Source: Dipteris shenzhenensis
Taxonomy: Eukaryota; Polypodiophyta; Polypodiopsida; Gleicheniales
DNA length: 64,000 nucleotides
Reading direction: 5' to 3' (one strand)
NCBI GenBank assembly: GCA_047967505.1
Contig: CM106538.1
This document shows, piece by piece, positions 55,721 through 64,000 of this stretch. A model generated the notes under the pieces. The model searched no databases, was not told the DNA's origin, and saw only the letters and a list, made by a program, of their open reading frames with translations. The translations under genes and the position numbers were made by a program. Each line of letters starts with the position of its first letter. Position 1 is the stretch's first letter.

Positions 55721-58210
55721 CATCATATATATGGAGAGTCTGCCAGAATGTCCAATCAAAAGACTTTGCCTTCATAATTATTGTTGAGTCTTGCCAAGCA
55801 GGAGCTAAAGTCAATCAGCAATCTATGTAGTTTCACTAGAATTGGCTGCAAACTGGCTGCAAACTGTGGTAGGCAATAATGTTAATCAAAACAAAGGAAT
55901 GACTTCATTGAGTAAGTAATATGGGGAAGACCGAGTAAACTAGTGTGAGCATAGGGCTTGTTACATTGTAGGCACTGTAAGAATGTCCAACTTCAAAACA
56001 CGTTTTCGAGCCAATGAACTCTAACTCGTGATCATCACAGTTGTTTTGAACCTTGAACCCTTCATAAACAGTAACTATTGATTGGGGCTGCTTAATGTGC
56101 AGCCCTTGCTCTGCAGTCCATTTAGACACCACAATCTATATTGATTCTGGTCAAGAGTCACATTACTCTACCTTCCAGAATTTGAGTCTCATAAGAACTG
56201 TACACACATGGAGAAAGTCAGAGAGGTGGCATTTTGGCAAAAAAAAGAGTATGCCCACTAAAACACAGCAGACCCTTGTTAAAAGATTCAAACCCTAAGT
56301 ACAACTATTCAAGGACTGCCTACGTTTGAGATTACCGGATAGGTTAAAGTCACTGAGTTAGCTTATGCCTTTAAAAAATGACACGTGTCTAGCCTTCCTT
56401 TCTAATGTTTACCTATTATACCTCTCTGACACTGAAGAGAACATTAGTTGCCTTTCTCAAGCCTATTAGCTCTTGCTGCTGCTAATTTCCCCTCTGTTTC
56501 AGCTCACAACCCTCAACATTTGTAAGAGCCTCCTTTCAGCATTTTGCAGCCGCCCTTCGACTTAAATGTTGGTTCTCTGTTTGCCTTGATTTAAAGGCAT
56601 CTCCTCTCACTCTGCAGCTCCTCTTTCTCAATTTTGGTAGTCCATCGTTTTAATTTTGAACCTTTATTTTTTTAACTCAGATATTTTCAGTCTCTTTCTG
56701 TTTCCAACTTGTCTACATATCCTGCAACCAGTCTCATTAGCACACCCTCTTCAAAATCTATTTAGCTTGGAGATTACAGCTCTTTCCTTTTTCAGAAGGT
56801 CCAGCACTGTTATTTTGAAAAATCTCTGAAAAGGATACTTCTGTATTATAACCCACGAGATGCTGATCTAACAGGTGGGACCATGGCTTTTTGGCACGTG
56901 CTCCAACTCAATGCCAAAGGTCATGTAACCCTGGAGAAGGTGCCAACAGCCACTGCAGTGGGCTACACAATCAATGGATTCCTTGATTTGTGTGAACGTA
57001 GAATATCTTTACATGCCAGGCCTTTCAAAAACAAGCCCTCATTTTCCTAGAGCCTTGTTAGGGTCCAATGCTAATTAGTTTGCTCTTAGCTGACCGCTCC
57101 TCTCATTCTCCATCATTTTGTATTCTACTCACAGCCCATGTGTTCACCCCCCACTTGTCAATTCTCAGTGCCTCTTTATCAAACCAGAGCCTCTCACCTC
57201 ATGATTCTTCTTCTATTCCTCATCTTGCAGGCCTCCTGGTCCCATATCATCCTTTTGTCTTGTCCTCCACCTCTACGGGAGTGGGAGACAGACAGGTCTA
57301 TGGGAGAGAAAACTCAGCTAATACATCCATTCAGGGAGGGCACAAGGCAGCTCCCAAAGTGTGCATAAAATGACCCCGAATTATTATAAGATACCTACAT
57401 TGTAGCATTCAAGACAATAAACGCCATACATCAACTTAAGACTGAGGGTCTTTTGGTTTGGATTTAAACTCCTTGATGAGGCCATGCGCTCATGATCTAT
57501 GGTCCATTTTCCATTCTTCCTAGCAGCCTTGACCTTGGCTAATTGGTTCAGTTGAGCTTGTATAAGTTCTTTGGCTATCCGTATCTTCGTCCCTTTTAGA
57601 TTGTCAATTGGCAAAGAAGCTTGATTCGCATATCACAAATGCTAAATGTATAAGAGAGAGAGGGTGTACAATAGGAGTGCGTGGCCGTGAGAGAGGATGG
57701 GGCTCCCTGCTCAAGAAACCTCCGGCGGAAGTCTTTATAGAGTTGTTATTAAAACAAAACGTTTACTAACTCCTCGTTTAGGTGATGAAAGCCTGATGCT
57801 TCCGGCGAACCAAATAGCAGTACTAGCGTATCGTCTCTACAGATGATGACATTTGCAAGGCCAAAAAGGTCTATGAGACCAAGTCTGAAACATATGAGAG
57901 GAAAAAACCCTATGTAGGGGAACTCCGAGTGCATATCACACCCTTATGAATGCAAATGCAGATGGAATATACCGCGGAAGAATAGTAACTGAGATGGATC
58001 TCTAGAACCCTATGTCCTCAGCCATCTATCCAAGGATCGTCATCAGTGATAAGAGCTCTATGTGTGCAAGATTGGGCTACCATGGTGAGCCGTGATGTCT
58101 CTGGAGCATACTAGAAATGAGTCTCTAGTGTCCTCTACTCTATTTGTAGGATGGACTTGTGGGCCTCGTACAGTTGCTTGGCATGTGATGTGTGTCGAGT
58201 GTAAGAGGAA
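55720..58210. other. Intergenic, nothing recognised
   Basis: Several short open frames (55905-56132 minus, 57068-57373 plus, 57384-57614 minus, 57749-57934 minus) have no recognised domain. GAGAGAGAGG near 57652 is a short run. The last part may be degenerate gypsy gag/protease, but I cannot show it. Confidence 0.3.
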
Positions 58211-60075
58211 TTACATATGTTCTTAGGTTTATTTGGATTTCATAGGAGATTCATACAACTCCATGCTAAAATTGTTGTTTCGATAACGGATCAGCTTAAG
58301 GGGAAGGGAAGTACCTTTAAATGGAATGCACCTCAAAGGAAAAGTTTTGAAAAGGTTAAGATAGCTTTAGCTGTAGCTCCCGTCTTAAAGGCAGTGGATC
58401 TCCATGAACTATTTATGGTCGAAGTAGATGCCAAAAGTTTTACTGTTGGGGTAGTACTTTTATAAAAGGGTTGATCAGTAGCAAAAAGTTAGACCACGCT
58501 CAATGGAATTACTCGGTATATGAGAAGGAACCACATGTTGTAGTTTATGCCCTACAGAAATGGAGACATTGCTTGTATGGTGCTAAGTTGGAGATCGTCT
58601 TTTATCACAAAAGTATCAAATGGATTTGTAATCAGCTAGAGCTTAAAGAAGAAAAGCTAGGTGGGCTGAAATAATGCAAGATTTTGATGTCCAATCGACA
58701 AATCAAAAGGAGAAATTCAACGTGGTAGCGGATTTCCTAAGCCGAATGCCAATGGTTGATGAATTGCGTTTCATTCAATTCCAAAATGACTTCCTAGACT
58801 CCTTAAAAGGAAAATGAGAGTTTGATTCTCACTTTTTAGAAATATGAGAAGCAATTATGAGGAGGGAAACAACACTTCGAGGAGCTTTCATTGAGGATTC
58901 ACATGGAAATGGTGCACACCACAAGTAGGTGATAAAGGACTCAAGCGGAAACAATTTAGTATTGAAGATGGCTACCTAAGGTAGGCCGTCTCCTACATCA
59001 TTTCCCGTCTGGAAAATGAGAAAGTATCTCCATGGATTTATTGTTGCATTACATAGAGGGGGCATGACTCTGTGTCGCAATTGTGGATCAATTGACCAAG
59101 ATGGCTCAATTTATTCCAACCAATGAAGAGGTTAAAACTCCGGTATAAGCAAAGCTATTTGTGAAGCATGTTCTGGAGCATATTCATAGATTGTATGGGC
59201 TATTAGCCGGTATTGTTAGTGATCCGGATATCAATTTTAACAGCCATTTCTCAAGAGCTATATTTGTGAGGTTGGAAACTACTTTGAATATGAGCATTAT
59301 GGATACAGAGTGGTGGTCAAACTGAAATAGCCAATCAGGTCATGAGAATATGCCTCGAGCATATATAAAAGACAAACTATTTGATAACAATATTCACACA
59401 TATAGAATTTGCATACAATAGTGCCAAACATTTAATTACAAAATTCAGTCTGTTCATGATGATGTATGGATTTCAACCTAGAGCACCTATTGTAGTGGGA
59501 CTCCAAAAAGAGATGATTCAAGTAGTCCAAGACTTTCTTGAAGATATGAATCAGAGCCTTGAATTAGTTAAGGTAGTATTAGAAAGGGCTTGAGATAGAG
59601 TAAGAAGTAATGGAAACCTACATTGTAGGAAATTGGAGCTTGAAGAAAAGTGAGAAAGTCTATCTTAGCGTGTGAGAATCTTCAGAAACCGTGAAGATGG
59701 GTACATGTCCAAAGTTATCTCCTAGGTGTTATGGACCATTCCTAGTACTTGTGAAAATTGGAGAACTCGCTTACAAATTAGCCTTACCAGAGGGATGTAG
59801 ATTACATCAAGTTTTCCATATAAGTAGGGAAGTTGAGAGATGATGACAATCTCATGGGAAATGAAACCCTAGTTGAACTCATTAGGCTTACAACTTTACA
59901 ACATGAGCCAAAATTCTTTTTGGATACACGAGAAAAAAGAACAAGACATACAACATATCAAGAATATTTGACTGTGTGGAAAGATAGACCTAAAGAGAGT
60001 TCGACATGGGAAAGGTATAGCAATCTCCGCATGAGGTTTCACAACTTTGTTTTCGAGGCCGTAAACCATTCTTAA
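58211..60075 (+). pseudogene. Chromodomain Ty3/gypsy pol remnant
   Basis: FLGLFGFHRRFI (RT end, like the LGF..YYRRFI block), FKWNAPQRKSFEKVKIAL and ELFMVEVDAKSFTVGVVLL (RNase H first Asp). Next are HAQWNYSVYEKEPHVVVYAL and VVADFLSRMP. The integrase core is broken: QLTKMAQFIPT, DPDINFNSHF and HIEFAYNSAKH. The chromodomain is FFLDTREKRTRHTTYQEYL with VWKDRPKESSTWE (59910-60010), the module that directs chromoviruses to heterochromatin marks. Stops are frequent. The polypurine-like AAGGAGAAAGGAA (60074-60086) and an LTR follow. Confidence 0.85.
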
Positions 60076-60086
60076 GGAGAAAGGAA

Positions 60087-61010
60087 TGTTACATTAGCCA
60101 TAATTGCCGAGAACCCTCTGGCTTGGTTATGGTCAGAGACAGGAAACCAAGAGGGCTTGACAGCGTAACAGTGGATGTAAGAGTAACGGAATCATTGAAT
60201 AAAATTAACAGTAATTAAAAGGGTTAGAGCCTAGGAATAACTAGGCCTAGCATAGAGAGGTATGCCTAGAAGCGTTAAAGACTAAGGTCCTTTGGAAAGA
60301 CACATGGCATCCTAACGGTCCACATGGCGTGCACTGGGTTAAGGGGTGATTTTGGAGAGAGCTAGCCTTGGAAAGCTTCTCACGTAGAATACGAAAGGGG
60401 ACAACATGCAGGACAGCAGGTTCTCATAGGAATATATGGCTGGGCGGTTATGAAGCTTTTAGGCCCTCTTAACTTCACTGGGAAAATTACAAGTAGCATG
60501 GAGAGGGATGAAGAGGAGGGGCTTCCATGTGGACAGTAAGCCGTCGTTTAGGTGACAGTGGGCTGTTATATGACCAGCTATGAGCCTATATGGTCCCTCG
60601 CAAGAGGGGCTAGGAGAGAGGATTTTATATAGGCCTAAAAGGCAGGCTGGTCGGCCTGTGCAGTTGACCAGTAGGCCTGCAGACCTGGTCGGCAACAGAC
60701 TGGTTGGGTCAAACCTGGGGGCTAGTGGACCCTGGTCTCGTCAGTTTATTGACTGGCAAGGTCAGGAAGACCTAGGGTAGTTCAGCCCCTGTAAAAACGC
60801 CTTTTGGGGGACCATTTGCCAGTTCAGAATGCAGGCAGCAAAAGCCCTTCCAGGACAGTGCAGATCTGCAGCCAGGTACCTTGGGGACTGTGGCACTTGT
60901 CCGTAGCAAGCAAGCTCTCTTGTTTTGAGGTGGTATCTGGACCTTTCTGGTAGTGGATGCATGTTCTTACATTGTCTGACAGACTAAGCCTGCAAAGCAA
61001 ACAACAAGTA
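60087..61010 (+). repeat. 3' LTR of the chromodomain gypsy element
   Basis: It begins TGTTACATTAGCCATAATTG right after the purine tract. TATATAGG at about 60625-60632 is a promoter box, and TGTAAAAACGCCTTTTGGGGG follows near 60790. The 3' limit is uncertain, since no second LTR is available for comparison. Confidence 0.55.
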
Positions 61011-61202
61011 GCATGCTCTACTGTGAGATACTCTCTGCAATTCACATTGTATGATTTGGCGATAAGTTCTTTGCCTAGTATGTTTAAACCCACAATAACA
61101 GAAATGCATTAGCTCAACGATGTGTTTTCAAAATTTTGCTTACCATTGAAGGGGCATATTTTCTCACCTAAGAATCATTTTCTGATTATAACTACACATT
61201 TG

Positions 61203-61306
61203 ATCTTCACTTTACCTTTGATATGGTCTACGTTCTTTAGAACTGTCCATTCTGATTTTCACTTTACTTTTAATATGGTCTACGTACTTTAGAACTGTCC
61301 ATTTTG
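61203..61306. repeat. Tandem duplication, 52-bp period
   Basis: TTCACTTTAC(C/T)TTT(G/A)ATATGG and GGTCTACGT(T/A)CTTTAG repeat at 52-bp spacing in two copies. Confidence 0.85.
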
Positions 61307-61309
61307 ATG

Positions 61310-62120
61310 TCCTATTATGCCCACTTTGTCTTGATCAGTTTAAAGCCCTTATTGAGTGGTTTGGCTGGGGAGGAATTTCAGAGTGCCCATAACAATATGC
61401 TTGTTTGGACCCCTCAGCCACCTTGCCATGCCTTTGCTCCACAACTTCCTTGGTCCATCTCTTGGTTAACTAGGGCCTGCATCATACGTTCCAGCCCACT
61501 GCTTATCATTCCACATTAAGAGGGTGTCGGCATGAGAGAAACCAATCCCATTTTCAAAGGGAAACGTACAATGGTAATCCTTGTGCAAAAATAGAGATGC
61601 ATGAGGATGAGCTTTAAAAGTTAACTGCATGCCTGGTTGGCCATGCTGCCCAATCGATGGCTGATTCTGCTCCTTCACTGGTGGCCCATGTTGCTGCCCA
61701 TGCTCCCCTGCTGGCTGCCATTTGATTGTCTATGGCCCTTGGATGCATCATCTCTGTGAAGCGGAACCTGGATGAGTCTCTTTACACATCATGACTGCTC
61801 TCAAGCTATATGCACATGTCCTTGGGTCTTCTGGTAAGCTGAAAGGTGGCTTGATGCTTGTGACTCAGGTTCCAACCATGCTTGCTCCTATTGTTTTGTT
61901 GTGTGAGTTAATGATATAGCGATGCAATCTTCCTTTTTGAGAGGCTTTTTGAGACCATATAATAGCACAAAGACGCATACATATACTGTATATTGTGTCC
62001 GAAAACTTCCCCTTTACTGGCATGATGACTCATTGACTACAAAGAAGAGGCAAATCTGCTGGTATTCAAATATTATACTCAAACCTTCTAGAAACCAAGA
62101 ACTCGACTAAATTCGAGTAC
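61310..62120. other. Intergenic, nothing recognised
   Basis: Cys/Trp/Pro-rich short frames on both strands lack motifs. No repeat or RNA gene was supported. Confidence 0.3.
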
Positions 62121-62137
62121 CAAAACTTGATTTAGTA

Positions 62138-63230
62138 TATACCTAGATGAATCCAGGAACATTCCCAAACTCATCCTCTAAAAACACAACATAGTGTAGT
62201 TTCAATCTCACGATACTCACTCATAAGATTGAAAACCATAAACTCCATCATGCATAGCAGGGACTAGCTACTATGACATCCCCGCTGACGTCATTAGCGT
62301 CCAACAGTGGGTGTAGACTATGCATAGTATAAACATATGCTCTCACACATACAAATCCACACACCCACACATACTTTAGCATCCATTTATACAAAGTCTT
62401 CGCACTGAGTTTCTATCGGCACTCCGTAGGTGAAGGGCAAACTCAGCCATGACGAAGGCTAGCACTAAAGGAGAAGGCTAACCAAAAAGTAGTCCAAATC
62501 TCTTCATTCAAGCTACAACTCCTTGTGAAGTCTAAATGGTTTCATTTTAGTCTCTCCCAAACGAGCATCTAAATCTAGTTGATAGGGCAACACACCATTT
62601 AAGATAGAAAGAATTATCACAATACCAGCAGGCCGCAACTTGGACAAAAACTTCAGAAGGTGAAATTTGCATGTCCACTAATACGGCAAAAGCATATACC
62701 TAGATGAATCCAGGAACATTCCCAAACTCATCCTCTAAAAACACAACATAGTGTAGTTTCAATCTCACGATAGTCACTCATAAGATTGAAAACCATAAAC
62801 TCCATCACGCATAGCAGGGACTAGCTACTATGAGATCCCCACTGACATCATCAGCGCCCAACAGTGGGTGTAGACCATAGTATAAAAATATGCTCTCACA
62901 CATACAAATCCACACACCCACACATACTTGAGCATCCATTTATACAAAGTCTTTGTACTGAGTTTCTGTCGGCACTTCGGAGGTGAAGGACAAACTCAGC
63001 CATGACCAAGGCTAGCACTAAAGGAGAAGGCTAATCAAAAAGTAGTCCAAATCTCTTCATTCAAGCTACAACTGCTTGTGAAGTCTAAACGATTTCATTT
63101 TAGTCTCTCCCAAATGAGCATCCAAATCTAGCTGATAGGGCAACGCACCATTTAAGATAGAAAGAATTATCGCAATACCTGCAGGCCGCAACTTGGATGA
63201 AAACTTCACAAGGTGAAACTTGATTTAGTA
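62138..63230. repeat. Large tandem duplication, 557-bp period, unknown sequence
   Basis: ACCTAGATGAATCCAGGAAC starts at 62141 and 62698, and the copies align almost without gaps for about 530 bp (a 9-base loss near 62880 in copy 2). Both copies are non-coding. CTTGATTTAGTA lies just before copy 1 (62126) and at the end of copy 2 (63219), so the original unit boundary was probably there. They lack the TG...CA ends, PBS or polypurine tract expected of LTRs. Confidence 0.88.
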
Positions 63231-64000
63231 GTCCAACATTGGTTAAGAGGATCAGAGACTTCAACTCACGTGGGCAGAGGATAGAGTTTGGTGTCCTAGA
63301 AATGCAAGCCATAAACCATAAACCAAATGATATGATTCCAATCAGACATGCTATTAAATTTTCATATTGGATGTACGACTAAAAATCAATTAAACACATT
63401 AAAAGGGGAATAAACATTCATCAGGGCCTACATTATCTTCACAAAGCTCTGCCAACGTTTACACAGGCATATCCACATACTAGATAGAAAAGAAAGTGAT
63501 GCATAGTGTGACATGAGATATATCTTACAAAAGCAGAACAGCTTAAAGACAACGGTCCTGGCACAATGTAGAGAGGATAAGACAATCATCCTCCAAATAC
63601 CAAAAGAACTCACATTATCTCAAAAACACAGTTCCCAGTGAAAGCTGAACTACATCTATGACCTGATCATTACAAATCAGAATTAACTATCTTGATGAAG
63701 GAATCCCAACCCAAGAACCTTCTTCTTTGATTATATCAGTGGATCATCCCCAAGCGCATCTGGTGTATCACCTTGTCTATATATGCATGTAGATATCTGC
63801 ATGCAAATTTGCTGAAAATGTCAAGCATTACCTTCTCTACCAATCTTCACAAGAAACCTTAACACAATCGAATAGAGCTAACTGCTTAATCAATCAAGAC
63901 AGCAAAAAGCAACAAAAGACAGTTGAAAAAAAAAGACACGGCTTAATCTGATTTCTCCCCACAAAGCTTCACCTGTAGCACTGCAAGGAATGACGATGTA
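63231..64000. other. Unassigned right end of the window
   Basis: No frame longer than 70 codons carries a motif. Minus-strand exons of a gene lying beyond 64,000 cannot be excluded. Confidence 0.3.

Noticed and set aside
62138-63230. The 557-bp repeat pair as LTRs of a small element
   Set aside because: There are no TG/CA ends, no PBS or purine tract, and the copies are nearly contiguous, so a tandem duplication is simpler.
1-64000. Bacterial-type features (operons, CRISPR arrays, phage) and tRNA or rRNA genes
   Set aside because: No spaced identical repeats, no Shine-Dalgarno-led gene strings and no recognisable tRNA or rRNA core sequences were found. All recognisable genes are plant or plant retroelement type.

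Overview
This is nuclear DNA of a land plant with a repeat-rich genome. The evidence is split genes with GT-AG introns, plant-type enzymes (a steroleosin-like dehydrogenase and an L-cysteine desulfhydrase-like protein), Ty1/copia and Ty3/gypsy retrotransposons, a LINE, hAT transposons and many CT/GA/CA microsatellites. There are no bacterial operons, CRISPR arrays or RNA genes that I can support. The style of the LINE and of one unusual transposase-like family suggests a non-flowering plant (fern or gymnosperm). That is an inference from memory of similar proteins, not proven here.

Only two genes look intact. At 7.8-9.4 kb on the minus strand is a single-exon PLP enzyme of 513 residues resembling plant L-cysteine desulfhydrase. 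At 34.6-36.7 kb on the plus strand is a six-exon short-chain dehydrogenase of the steroleosin / 11-beta-hydroxysteroid dehydrogenase-like family (338 residues after splicing). A MITE-like inverted-repeat element ends about 220 bp before its ATG.

The rest is mostly mobile-element debris. 2.5-6.3 kb: a scrambled minus-strand copia element (integrase piece, gag, PBS, LTR pieces). 10.4-11.3 kb: a broken LRR receptor-like gene. 14.66-18.39 kb: a decayed LINE with endonuclease, reverse transcriptase and a C-terminal zinc finger. Its 3' repeat tail is split by an almost complete minus-strand copia element (18,394-23,785) with both LTRs and a 5-bp target duplication. 25.1-26.9 kb: a homopurine block and a long CT-rich minisatellite. 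27.0-29.0 kb and 40.1-41.7 kb: two copies of an unfamiliar transposase-like gene. The second copy is joined in frame to a Ty3/gypsy RNase H-integrase. 29.4-30.1 kb: an hAT 5' fragment. 50.5-54.84 kb: a larger hAT element with introns, probable terminal repeats and an internal exon-intron duplication. 47.5-49.4 kb: LINE, gag and LTR remnants. 55.3-55.7 kb: a weak LINE endonuclease remnant. 58.2-61 kb: a chromodomain Ty3/gypsy remnant with its 3' LTR. 62.1-63.2 kb: a large tandem duplication of unknown sequence.

The most interesting items are the two-copy transposase-like family with an uncharacterised N-terminal domain and internal repeats, its open in-frame junction with gypsy pol, the datable LINE-copia nest, and the hAT exon-intron duplication. 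Coordinates of intact exons, LTR ends and tandem repeats were read base by base. Limits of decayed elements are approximate.
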